DNA of 64,000 nt, taken from contig NC_051138.1 of the NCBI RefSeq assembly GCF_014839805.1, positions 7,810,983-7,874,982 of the forward strand, written 5' to 3'. The number at the start of each line of letters is the position of its first letter. Within the stretch, counting starts at the first letter, position 1. A program made the translations under genes and the position numbers. Below, piece by piece: positions 32,828 through 44,290 of the stretch. This DNA is from Manduca sexta (taxonomy: Eukaryota; Arthropoda; Insecta; Lepidoptera; Sphingidae). Under the pieces are notes generated by a model, which was not told the origin of the DNA, ran no database searches, and was given only the letters and a program-made list of their open reading frames with translations.

Positions 32828-33964
32828 TAGTCCATTGAAATGTTACATTTTTAGGCCTTACCTTGCGTTTTAGAGGACGCAATTTTATTTTTTGAAGTGT
32901 AGGGGTCAGTCTAAAGCTAAAACCAAGTTTGTGGGGTCGCCACCCTTGTCCCACGGCCGCCATCTTGAAAATAGGGGTTGAAATGGTTTTACGATGTATC
33001 TCTTAAACTATTTATCTGACAAAAATGTATAAACATTTTTGTTGCAAATTAAATTCTCTACAACTTTGGTCTAGTAACTTTTGTCGTAGAACTATAAATA
33101 AAAAAGTTATTAGCGAAAATGTTAAGAAATTCAATGTTAAGCAATGTCCATTGCAACGTCATCAGAACGTGTGTTTATAAGGTTCATAATACTTTTTTTT
33201 GTACTTTCATTAATACCCAAATACCCAAGGGGCCATTAGGGAACAAAAGAACATCTGCCTGCTATTATTATTATTATTTCTAACCTCTCTTATTGTAAGA
33301 ATAGCTGATAATATTGTGTTGAAGTTGTCGTTCAACTTATATCTTTTAGTTGTGCTATATATTTCTGTACGTGCGGATGTATTTTATTCTGATTTTAATT
33401 GTGAAGACGATTTCGAATGATTTTAGACACGATTTTAACTTTAGTGAAAACTACTTTTTTACGACAACTTCAACACAATATTATCAGCTATTCTTACAAT
33501 AAGAGAGGTTAGAAATAATAATAATAATAGCAGGCAGGTGTTCTTTTGTTCCCTAATGGCCCCTTGGGTATTTGGGTATTAATGAGAGTACAAAAAAAAG
33601 TATTATGAACCTTATAAACACATGTTCTGATGACGTTGCAATGGACATTGCTTAACATTGAATTTCTTAACATTTTCGCTTATAACTTTTTTATTTATAG
33701 TTCTACGACAAAAGTTACTAGACCAAAGTTGTAGAGAATTTAATTTGCAACAAAAAATGTTTATACATTTTTTGTCAGATAAATAGTTTAAGAGATACAT
33801 GGTAAAACCATTTCAACCCTTATTTTTAAGATGGCGGCCGTGGGACAAGGGTGGCGACCCCACAAACTTGGTTTTAGCTTTAGACTGACCCCCCCTACAC
33901 TTCAAAAAAATAAAATTGCGTCCTCTAAAAAACGCAACCCCAAATGTAACTTTTCAATGGACTA
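32828..33964. mobile_element. Palindromic foldback transposon with ~500-bp arms
   Basis: Arms 32828-33329 and 33460-33964 are inverted copies, starting TAGTCCATTGAAA on each strand, around a ~130-bp loop. A CTA triplet at both borders (32825-32827, 33965-33967) forms a 3-bp target duplication. The uninterrupted site is present in copies B and C as 'aaaactaagacatcg'. Short open frames in the arms (MAAVGQGWRPHKLGFSF...) are repeated by symmetry and probably not genes. The 3-bp duplication would fit a PIF/Harbinger-related MITE. Confidence 0.8.
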
Positions 33965-34175
33965 CTAAGACATCGTCATTTATCAATGTCAAAAGATAAT
34001 ATTATGCCGGCGCCACAGATAACAAAAATATTTGAACTCATGTGTGGCACGGGAATTTTCGTATTTGTGCAAAGTTTGTTTAAATGTTTACGTATTATCT
34101 TGTCATTCGGTATTGGTTTTACGACCACACAACAAGCGTTCATAGTTATCGAGTTGCTTGAATGAGAACTGATTA

Positions 34176-35044
34176 TGTGGGGCATAGGATCGGCACAGGA
34201 CGCCTTTCCGTCCCCACAATGAGTGCTGGATTGCGTGAGGGGAAGTGGCAATGCCAATTAATAAGGCCCGGGAGGTTTTTATAACGTATATTCACTATTC
34301 ACACGTAAAAGATACAATGATCCGGCGGACACACAGTAGCGGCGTACGTTTCGCAGTGCGGCGTGAGCGGTGCAGTATGCACGTCGCTCTCTCCTTTCTT
34401 GCACTGTTTTTTCCTGGCTGGAACACTTCAGGGCTTCTTGTTTTCTTCCTTTTCTTGACTCGAACTGAACTTGCTGGAACTCGAACTCGAACTGACGAAT
34501 GCCAAAATTGCATTCGCTTATATATAACCCGGCTATCCCGTAGGGAGAGCCGCCAAAAATAGAGCCTTTTTGCAGCCTCATTTTCACTTCCTAGCTATCA
34601 CTATTTTATAAATAAAAGTTGGACCTCTGGAGTCCCTATGCGAAATTTACACGGTTTTATAGATAAATCAAAACTATACACAAAAATAATACGCCTATGT
34701 GCGATACGAAAAAGTTATAACAATAAAACATAAGAAAATTGTCTACAGACGACGCACAAAGGCCTTAAAAACGCTATTTACTTTGATATGAACTTATATA
34801 CAATACCCATGTTTACGGCATGGGGTAGGCAAAAGCAAAAACTATGTCTATGTAAAGTTTCTACACTGTCACTTCAATATCTCGGTCGTGAGATCGCTCT
34901 ATAACGCACTACTAAAAAACAGTCACACACACGTGCGCGGGCGCATTGTCCGTCCCTCTCTGGGTGTGTCGTTTCGCTCGACACACCTACTGCGCATGCG
35001 TGAATGCGCTGTCTCGCTCTTTTGTCGTGTGTGCGTCCTGCACA
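34176..35044 (-). repeat. 3' LTR of BEL/Pao retrotransposon
   Basis: On the minus strand it runs from TGTGCAGGACGC (35044) to ...CCCCACA (34176), giving TG...CA ends and 869 bp. A purine-rich tract GGCGGGAGAA sits directly before it, as expected for the plus-strand primer. The outer edge coincides exactly with the point where copy A sequence is interrupted. The 5' LTR would lie in or beyond the N-run. Confidence 0.75.
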
Positions 35045-38000
35045 TTCTCCCGCCGTGTATCGCCCAGCGTCCAGGGGCGATACATTATGTAGACGTGCAG
35101 GACGTGCTCGCCGCCGATTGCGGCGCCGCCTCTTCGTCGCCGCCGCCTCGTCGCTCGGGTGCCGCAGGGTGCAGGAGGACGATTTTCTTCACGGGGCGTC
35201 GTAGCACGCCTCCTGCGTGGCTACGTCCACCGTGCGCGTCACGCCGTCAGGTCCCGGATGCGTAGCACAGATGCGGCCACGCGCCCAAGTGTTTCGTGGG
35301 AGCGTCCGTCCACGATGCGCACGATGTCGCCGATGTGTAGCTCTGGTCCCTTGCTGCGGGGCTCCCGCCGGTTGCGGAGCTCGGGAAGGTACTCTCGTAG
35401 CCAGCGGGTCCAGAACGCGTCGGCCAGCTGCTGCGACGCTCGAAGGTCGGCATGTGTGCCGTAGCCGTGTTCGGCTGGAAATTTAGGTGCGGCGAGTGGG
35501 CCCTGACAGCCCAACAGAAAGTGGTTAGGCGTCAGGGCCTCCGGATCTTCGGGGTTCACCGACACATGAGTCAGTGGGCGGCTGTTGACTGTGAACTCCA
35601 CCTCGGCGAGTAGTGTCGACAGCGTCTCTTCATGTGGCCTCTGCTCGTGAAGCACCGTCGTCAGCGCGGTCTTGACCGACCGCACGAGTCGTTCCCAGGC
35701 GCCACCCATGAATGGTGCGCCCGGAGGGATGAAACGCCATCTAATCGCCCTCCGCGACGCCTCTTGTTCGGCGCCAGCGAGGAGGGTGTTGCGCAGCTCC
35801 TTTTCTGCGCCGTGGAAGTTGGTCCCGTTGTCGGACCAGATCTCGGCGGGGCTCCGCGGCGCGCTGTCATGCGCCGCAGAGCCATGATCGCCTTGTGTGC
35901 TCAGGGAGTGCACCACTTCGAGATGCACCGCCCGCACTGTTAGGCATGTGAAGAGAGCGACATACCTTTTTGATTACTCCGGCCCACGGTGACTGTGAGC
36001 GGGCCGAAATAGTCCCAAACCGGTGTATGTAAACGGCCGGTGATGATGCGCCAGTCGACAGGGAGGCAAGTCTCCCGTTATCGGTTGCGGTGGAGTGGCT
36101 GCCCTCTGGCGGCACTTGACGCAGCTCCTGACCACCGCCTTGACCGTCGGGCGCAGTCGAATGACCCATTTGTACTGCCGACAGTAATTGACGACGCTCT
36201 CCACGCCTGCATGGTGGAGTTGTGTGTGGACATGTTCCACCCACAGTTTCGTCGCCCGATGTTCGCCATCGACGATCGGAGGGTTCTTTGTTGCGGCGCT
36301 TACTCCCGTGGCGGCTGAAATTCTGCTGTCGAGGCAAATGAGTTCGTTAATAAATGTTATACTCAAAGCGTACAACCTGCTTTCTTTTGACACGGGTTTT
36401 CCTTTTTCGAGCGAGCGTAGTTCTTCCTCGAAGGCGGCCTCCTGACTCGCCTTTATGATTATGCGCTCGGCCTCTTCTTGCAACTCGGCTGGGAGCGTCA
36501 CAAATCGCTCCTCCGGTGCTTGTACGACTCGTTTCGCCGCATTTTCGCGGCTTCGTTGCGCCTCAATCCGGATTCTCGCTTGCGGCCGCCTTGGTCCTCT
36601 TGTAATGGACCGTGTTGACGCGTTGTTTGAAGCGTTGTACTGCTTGTAGTACGCGGGCGGCAGCTCTAACGTAGCGATTCCAATTTGAGAATCGATTCAC
36701 GTCGGGCAGGACCTCCTTGTACTGTTTCTCCCGACGCTCTGTAACAGTGTTCACTCTTTCCTCACCCGTGTCGGTGCTCAGCTGTGTTTCCTCCGCAGGC
36801 CATGGTTCGGGTGGGTCGCGGAGGAACTCTGGTCCGTTGAACCACCTGTGTTCCCGCGTGAAGTTGTCGGGAACGTCGCGCGTAGCGTCGTCGGCAACGT
36901 TGTAGCGCGTAGGCACCCATCTCCATTGATTCGCCTGTGTGTGTTCTTCTATCGCGGCGATTCGATGCGCTACGTAGGGCTTGTACGACCTGGCTCCCGT
37001 CCTGATCCAGCACAGTGTTGTCTTGCTGTCGGTCCAGTAGGTCGTGGATTCTGGCTGCCTGGAGTGCTCCTGTGTCACACTCGCAGCCATCCGTGCGCCG
37101 AGTACAGCTGCCTGTAGTTCAAGCCGTGGTATGGAGGTTAATTTGAGTGGAGCTACCTTTGCCTTGGCCGCCAGTAACGGGACTGTGATCGTCCGTCGTC
37201 GTCCTCGGCGCGCCAGTAGAGCGCGGTCGCGTAGGCTGACTCGCTGGCGTCGGTGAACACGTGGAGTTGGAGTTTTCTCGCTCGGGAGTAGCCGGGATAG
37301 CAGCGCGGCACTGTTACGCCGCTGAGTTGCTTCAAATGGGTGAGCCAGTTCACCCAGGCGGCGGACAGTTCGTCGTCGATCGGGTCGTCCCAATCGGTGC
37401 CGCGTCGCCACACCTCCTGTAATAGCTGTTTAGCCCGCACAGTTATCGGCGACACCAACCCTAGAGGATCAAACAACGACATTACTATTTTCAATGCTTC
37501 TCTCTTCGTGGGTGCTTCTCGCCTCAGTAGGTTCGACGGTATGCGGGCTAAGTCTAGGTTGAACGCCAACCTGTCTTCTTGTGGCCTCCAAATAAGGCCT
37601 AGGACTCGTTCAGTCCTTTCTATTTCCACCGCTTCGGTTGTATTGGGCGATTCGCCGAGCGCCTTCAACACCGCGGGGAGTTACTCGTCCACTTCCTTAA
37701 TTCAAAGTGAGCTTCTCTGTGTATGTTACGCACCTGAGTAGCGATTGTTATCGCCCTGTGTTCATCTTCATAGCTGTCGAGGTAGTCGTCCATGTAGTGT
37801 TTCTTCTTGATCGCCTCGACAGCCTCAGGATGCGTGTGTCGGTGTCTCTCCGCGTTGCGATTCATGACGTATATCGCCGTCGCAGGAGCACGATGCGCCA
37901 AAGATTAATACCTTCATTCGGTACACCTCTGGCGGCCGGCTATCTCGGCGGTTTCCCCGCCAGAGGTAGCGCAGTGCGTCGCGATCTTCCTCGCGTAGTC

Positions 38001-39302
38001 CCACCTGCATGAACATCTCCGTGATGTCCGCTGTTACAGCGACGGGATGTTCCCGGAATCTTAATAACACTGCGGGAAGAGGCTGTAACAAATCCGGCCC
38101 TGTTAATAGATTCTCATTCAAAGTCGTACCTTTTGTTTTGTTTGCGTCGTGTACAACTCGCAATTTGTCGGGCTTTAGAGCGTTTACGACTGCGAAATGC
38201 GGCAAGTACCACGTCCTTGTAGTGTGGGACGCGCGTGGCGCTATTTCCGCGTAGCCCTTCTTGACTAGGGCCTCCATGTGCTCTTCATACCTTTCTTTAA
38301 GGTCGGGATTCTTGTCCAACTTGTTTTCTATGTTGTGCAGCCTTTTCAGCGTGTTTTCATAGTTATTCGGCAATTCCACGCTGTCCGATTTCCACAACAG
38401 GGCCGTCTGATATCTTCCCTCCGGCGATCTCTCCGTATGTTCGTTCAGTATCTTGAGCGCCTTCTCGCCGGGGTCGTTCTTGGGCCTGCGGGGTCTATAA
38501 ACAGGTTGTCGGATGTTATAAAATCTCGCAAAAGTCCTCTGTGCGTTCGTCGGTCGTGGTTTGACCGACGAAATTCACTCTGTGTCCCAGAGTCCGAGTC
38601 CGGCTTCCATGTATCACCCAACCGAGCGGCGTGAGTGATGCGACCGGTTGATGTCTCCTACCTGACCGTGTTTTCGTGGCGAGGAGGAGATGCCAGTTAT
38701 CCTGGCCTATGAGGATTCGGGGTTTCGCCTCTTCCGCTCGTTTAGCGGACAGTAGGCCCTTCAGGTGTCCGCAATCCATCGCCTCGTCCGGGATGCGCTG
38801 CGCCGCCAACTGGAGATTGTCGACGGTGCGTGCTTCGATGCGAAGTCGTCCCCGGCTTCCTTCAATATTAAACTTGACGCGCCGAGAATTGTTGCGTGTC
38901 TTCCTCTCCCGTCGTACGTTGCTATGTGGAGTGGTTCGTCCGGTCCTTCCGCGCCGATGTCTCGAGCGAGTTCGTCGTCGATGAGGCTCACCGTCGATCC
39001 GTCGTCGAGTAAGGCGAAAGTGCGAGCCACTCCCGCCGGTCCTGAAATGCACACTGGGGCTATTTTAAAAAGGACATCTGTGGCATCCATGTTGAGTTCA
39101 CTGCCTCGTTCGCTTCGCCGGGTGCGTCGGTGATCTTGTTTTTCGCTCCGAGGTGCAGCAAGCGGTGATGTAGATACTCGCACCCGTTGATGTCGCATTT
39201 CTTCGGCTTGCATGTGTGTTGTTTGTTCCTGAATTTCAAACATCTGAAACATAATCTGTGCTTCTTTGCGATGTCCCACCGCGCGTCTACGGCGGCGGCG
39301 TC
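35045..39302 (-). mobile_element. BEL/Pao retrotransposon gag-pol, frame-broken and cut by the gap
   Basis: Reading on the minus strand from the gap: a gag zinc-knuckle region near 39180-39280 (CFRCLKF), an aspartic protease (ALLDDGSTVSLID near 38980), reverse transcriptase (VVHDANKTKG near 38140; active site YMDDYLDS near 37790), RNase H (LHVFTDASESAYATALYW near 37240; YWTDSKTTLCWI near 37010), and integrase (zinc-binding region near 36200; WSDNGTNFHGAEKEL near 35830; GGAWERLVRSVK near 35690). The coding end is TAA at 35085-35087. At least eight small frame breaks are visible (about 39100, 38880, 38450, 37895, 37680, 37170, 36560, 36000), so this copy is non-coding as assembled. I see no envelope-like gene. 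Confidence 0.85.
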
Positions 39303-39802
39303 NNNNNNNNNNNNNNNNNNNNNNNNNNNNNNNNNNNNNNNNNNNNNNNNNNNNNNNNNNNNNNNNNNNNNNNNNNNNNNNNNNNNNNNNNNNNNNNNNN
39401 NNNNNNNNNNNNNNNNNNNNNNNNNNNNNNNNNNNNNNNNNNNNNNNNNNNNNNNNNNNNNNNNNNNNNNNNNNNNNNNNNNNNNNNNNNNNNNNNNNNN
39501 NNNNNNNNNNNNNNNNNNNNNNNNNNNNNNNNNNNNNNNNNNNNNNNNNNNNNNNNNNNNNNNNNNNNNNNNNNNNNNNNNNNNNNNNNNNNNNNNNNNN
39601 NNNNNNNNNNNNNNNNNNNNNNNNNNNNNNNNNNNNNNNNNNNNNNNNNNNNNNNNNNNNNNNNNNNNNNNNNNNNNNNNNNNNNNNNNNNNNNNNNNNN
39701 NNNNNNNNNNNNNNNNNNNNNNNNNNNNNNNNNNNNNNNNNNNNNNNNNNNNNNNNNNNNNNNNNNNNNNNNNNNNNNNNNNNNNNNNNNNNNNNNNNNN
39801 NN
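39303..39802. other. Assembly gap (500 N)
   Basis: Exactly 500 N, the conventional placeholder for a gap of unknown size. Sequence to the left is BEL/Pao gag; sequence to the right is the inner part of P-like copy B. Open frames spanning it are meaningless. Confidence 0.99.
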
Positions 39803-42623
39803 CAAAGAGAATTATAATATATATGGAAATAGAGAGCCTACTCGTTGGGTTTTGTGCCAATCGACATTACGGCTGCTTCATACTTGTGAGGTAGAGGGCG
39901 TTCGCGATTTTCGTTGCGTTTCACGATTCAGGTTTATTGTGTTTTATTATTTTGCAAACGGTTTTAAAAGTGCAGAAGACGGCAATCCAGGTATTAAAAT
40001 ACTTAGAAGCAGATCTGTATTTGCTATGCCGTCGTAGTATAATATTTCTGACATCTTATTTACAGTGTACTTCTATCATTATCAATACATAATAATTCGA
40101 TAGTAATAAGATCTAAGAATAAGATCGTTAATCAGACAAACATCATATTGAAAATATTATTTTTATTTTATTTTTGCTATAACATTTTGTGTACAAAATG
40201 CTTATAGTAAGTACTAATGATATTCACATTCAATATTAGATTTACAAAGTATTACACCTCTATTAAGCTATGTAAGCGCTGATAATTTGATCTTAGTTAT
40301 TAATTATATTCAATGGAAAAGTAAACGATACTACTTTAAAATAAACTGTAATACACTGTAAAATTCCGAAATACTAAATAATAAAATATACTTAAAATTA
40401 TTTTATGTCTAAAAATACATACTGTGACGAATAATAATTAACATTGATATTTATAATATGCTAAAACATTCTCAATTGTCAAACTATATTTTTATAACAA
40501 TTGATTTAACTTTATAAAAATATATGAATTCTTTTGTATTTCGATAATCATTTTAATGTATCATCAAATAAATATCAAGTATCAATGTTCAAATAAAAGA
40601 GAATTTATTATTTTTATAAAATTGCCTAATAATATACGATTCAATATAGAAATACATAAAATTTACAAATCTAGAACAGCAATTAACTCTGAAACATACT
40701 AGCTAGCCATATTATTTATCTTTGTCTTCATCAAAAGGAAATTCGGATTCTAGCATTATCTTTCTACACAAACAAGTGAAACTAATATTAACAAGAACAA
40801 ACTTATTCTAAGCCAAACAAAATTATTTCACAAATAAGTCACGCTACTTTTAAATTGAAAATGTTCACTGGAAAAGAAATTAACATCAAGTTTACAATGA
40901 TCATTATACTTATCCATAGAAAATGGAACTATAAAGATTAGCATTCATTAAAATATACTTTCTTCGTCATGCGAAGGTTGTTTTACTTATGATAATAATA
41001 TAAAAATATTTTATGTAGATATCAAACAGATTAATTTAACAATTTGTTAAATAAGAAAGATTAAATAATTATAATAAGAACTGATTTAAAACAGGTCTAT
41101 GAAACCGGGTAGTAATCAACAGCGAAATGCGAATGCGATACAAATTGCCAATACATATTAGATATATACCATAACAGTCCGGGTATGTACTAAAAAAGGA
41201 GAGATTCGAACAATTTACGCGATAAAAGCAAAATAATTTCGCACTTGTGTACATGATATTATCTTTAAATTGCCATCACTTAACTATTAATTATGGGTTA
41301 CGTGGTGGTTAAATTACAACATACAATAAACACAAAATGAGCATTATGATCAAATAACGAAATCATAAATAAGTCGTATACAAAATGATAATTGTTACAT
41401 AAAATATAAAGGAAGTAATGCGAATTGCTGCAGAAATGTAGGTACCGGTTGTAACATTAACAAAACATCAACTAAAGCAAGCAGGTCGACGCAGGAACGA
41501 TTGAATATTTTCTGAACGATGCAATATTATTAGGCGACACAGACGGGTTATATATATATATATATAAATTAATCCTCTATCAACCTGGTATAGCTGGTCC
41601 TTCGTTAATTTGACACCTGTATAACTAAAAGCAGATAAGTATGTATTCCTTCATCGAGCCAATTTGTAATTATATGTACAGTCATGATGCTATAGTGAAT
41701 AGTGCGCCGTTTTATGTGCAATTTTGTTAGTCTATGACGCGTCTATTTGTAAAACGTCTTTGCCGGTGCCACACACAGACAAATATTAGAACACTTGTTT
41801 GAACTCATGTTTGGCACGGGTATTTGCGTATTTGTATTCTATTACAGACACTGACCAAATTAAAATTTTTATGGCTTTTACTTTTAGGTTTCCATATATA
41901 ATCAGTTCTCATTCAAGCAACTCGATAACTTTGAACGCTTGATGTGTGGTCGTAAAACCGATACCGAATGACAAGATAATACGTAAACATTTAAACAAAC
42001 TTTGCACAAATACGAAAATTCCCGTGCCACACATGAGTTCAAATATTTTTGTTATCTGTGGCGCCGGCATAATATTATCTTTTGACATTGATAAATGACG
42101 ATGTCTTAGTTTTTAATAAAAGAAAGGTGGACCAAGGAACAACTTTATTCAACTGTATGTGTGACGTCATCAAGAATTTCTCGGTTTTTATTTTTTGTTT
42201 CTTTGAAATTAAGTATTCAAAAATATGAAAAATACATAATCGTACTCAGAGTAGAAAAATTAAGAAATGGTATTTTTGTTTAAGGCACGTTAACATTTTG
42301 AAATGTTAATTTTACGCTGAAGCTGTTGTCCATGAAGGATACATCAGTAAAAAGAATCACACTTGGACTTGATAATTTATCTATTTTAAACTCAAATCAA
42401 AGTCGTTTGCCCTTATGGTAATTTTAAAGGATCTTTTAGTAAGGGACCGTAAACACTGTAGTCACAAGAAATCAATCTTATGAGACTGCTAAACATTTTT
42501 TGTAGATACATATTCTATTTTTAAGATGGGACAGCAAGGGCAGCACCTTTTACCATTTAAATATGAACGTGAAAGATAAAAAATATCTGTATAAATAATA
42601 ATAAACAATACGTGAACAAAAAA

Positions 42624-42934
42624 GCGGCGTTGGCCTAGTTGATTGTGGAACGGACTGCTAAGACGAATGTCCGCAGGTTCAAATCCAAAGGCACACACCT
42701 CTGACTTCTCTAAAAATATTATGTGTATATTCTTTGTGAATTATCGCTTGCTTCAACGGTGAAGGAAAACATCGTGAGGAAACCTACAAACCTGGGAAAT
42801 TCTCTAGAGGAATTTTCAAGGTTGTGTGAAGTCTACCAATCCGCACTGGGTCAGCGTGGTGGACTAAGGCCTAATCCCTCTCTGTAGTAGAGGCCCGTGC
42901 TCAGCAGTGGGCAAGTATATAATACAGGGCTGAT
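42624..42934 (+). repeat. tRNA-derived SINE, complete
   Basis: It has a tRNA-like head ('gcggcgttggcctagttgat', B-box-like 'ggttcaaatcc'), a conserved central 'ggtgaaggaaaacatcgtga' box, a 'gtctaccaatccgcactggg' segment and a tail ending 'aatacagggctgat'. The plan is that of widespread lepidopteran SINEs. It is nested in copy B. Confidence 0.75.
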
Positions 42935-43019
42935 ATATTATATATTATTATAACGAGTAAGCAACCTACTTAAGTATTTAATGTCTTCTAGCTTATTGAG
43001 TTTATACCTAATAATTGAG

Positions 43020-43024
<5 letters not shown>

Positions 43025-43074
<50 letters not shown>
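43025..43074. repeat. (AT)n microsatellite
   Basis: About 25 AT dinucleotides, mirrored at 57831-57882 in copy C. Confidence 0.9.
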
Positions 43075-43077
<3 letters not shown>

Positions 43078-43185
43078 AAAGTCGTGTTAGTTACACTGTT
43101 TATAACTCCAAGCACAGCTAAACCAATTTGGTTGAAAGTTGGTGGGAGGTAGCTTAGAACCAGGAAAAGGACGTAGGATACTTTT

Positions 43186-43441
43186 TACTATTATATAAAG
43201 CTGAAGAATTTGTTTGTTTGTTTGAACGCGCTATTCTCAGGAATTACTGCTTCGGACTGAAAAATTCTTGAGTGCTGGATAGCTCACTTATCGAAGAAGA
43301 CTATAGGTTATATATCATCACGCTATGATCAAAAGGAGCGGAGCAGTAATGAAAACTGTAGCAAAAAGGGGAACTTTATAACTTTTGAGAGATTTAAACG
43401 AAAAACTATATCACGCGGGCGGAGCCGCGGGCAAAAGCTAG
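43186..43441 (+). mobile_element. Short complete Helitron in copy B
   Basis: About 255 bp: 'tactattatataaagctgaa' start, two GTTT units, one 'gcgctattctcagg' unit, and a GC hairpin plus AAAAGCTAG end. It shows the single-unit form of the Helitron family that carries four and seven units elsewhere in the window. Confidence 0.7.
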
Positions 43442-43749
43442 TTTACAATAAATAAAAATCGCTACACCCGTTCAATGAATTAAATAAATTGTTAAGTAAA
43501 AGTGTGAAATCTACTAACTGACGACATTCTGCTGGAATTCTGCTCTTGCCGTTAAATGTTCAGCCGCAACAGCTCATAAACGGGGTTGTTATTTGTCCTT
43601 TAACGCGTATTATGTCATGTTACCAGTATTTTCCTTTCCGTAAATATACAGCTTTAGTTACATCTTTCTTTAACCAACTCTGTTATGGGACCGACATTAA
43701 CGGGTGCCTGGTCGCATGTTGTGTTGATTACGTTAAGCCCAGCATCAAT

Positions 43750-44290
43750 GGCATCTTCCAAGACAGTTCGTATTAATATTTTTAGCTCTATCTTATTAAG
43801 TCCATTTGTGAAATAATATGCTATTGGCTGATTAAAATATTTTTTATGCCTTTTATTATAAAAACCAAAGCGTAGTTAGAAAAAAGTATTTTTAATGTGA
43901 AGCAAACTCTTGTATCTTTGTATGGATCATATGACACAGACAAAAGACCAGAGCAAAAACAATCTTTTTCCTTTATTTCCAACAGTGGAAAATTATAGGA
44001 TTTATTCCTGCGATTATATTAATTTGGCTTAGTACTCGTTTTACAGTTCTTGATGATGGTAGAGTAAAATACTTGCATGAGAAGTTTGTAACATTTAGGA
44101 CGTTTTTTGAATAAAGACAATGTCAATTTTTTTCCTCTGGTGAAAATCGTCTTCCCTTCGCTTTCGTAAATGTTTTATATTTTTGGAATAAACCAATTTT
44201 GAGTACTGTATACCGCGTGTCTTCGGGACCTACTTGTAAGGCAGTAGATATGGTCCGAAAATACTTTAGTAATATCTGAAAAATAAAACA
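43750..44290 (-). pseudogene. P-element/THAP9-like transposase fragment, copy B
   Basis: Minus-strand equivalent of the fragments at 31108-31733 and 56618-57253, with the same conserved blocks and the same missing C-terminal half. Frame breaks separate the leucine-rich and catalytic-core pieces. Confidence 0.55.

Larger units (their letters stand above)
30089..34175 (+). mobile_element. P-element/THAP-type transposon, copy A (interrupted)
   Basis: Homologous along its length to copies B (inverted, 39803-45290) and C (56317-61101). It contains a transposase remnant at about 31140-31733, a Helitron 3' stub at 31946-32091, a truncated SINE, and a 1.1-kb palindromic element inserted at 32828-33964. 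It stops abruptly at 34175, where the BEL/Pao LTR begins. Relative to B and C it lacks the stretch holding the rest of the Helitron, the (AT)n tract and half of the SINE. The true terminal repeats are not identified. Confidence 0.65.

Noticed and set aside
32652..32963. 103-codon minus-strand ORF beginning MAAVGQGWRPHK
   Set aside because: It lies in one arm of the palindromic element and runs out into the flanking copy A sequence. The same peptide start appears in the other arm by symmetry, and there is no domain match.
35159..38984. Plus-strand ORFs antisense to BEL/Pao pol (e.g. 35632-35943, 37340-37741, 38278-38634)
   Set aside because: Complement of the retrotransposon coding strand, no own domains.
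39060..40037. Long ORFs of 170-266 codons across the N-run
   Set aside because: Most residues come from undefined bases. Only the flanking gag and transposon pieces are real sequence.
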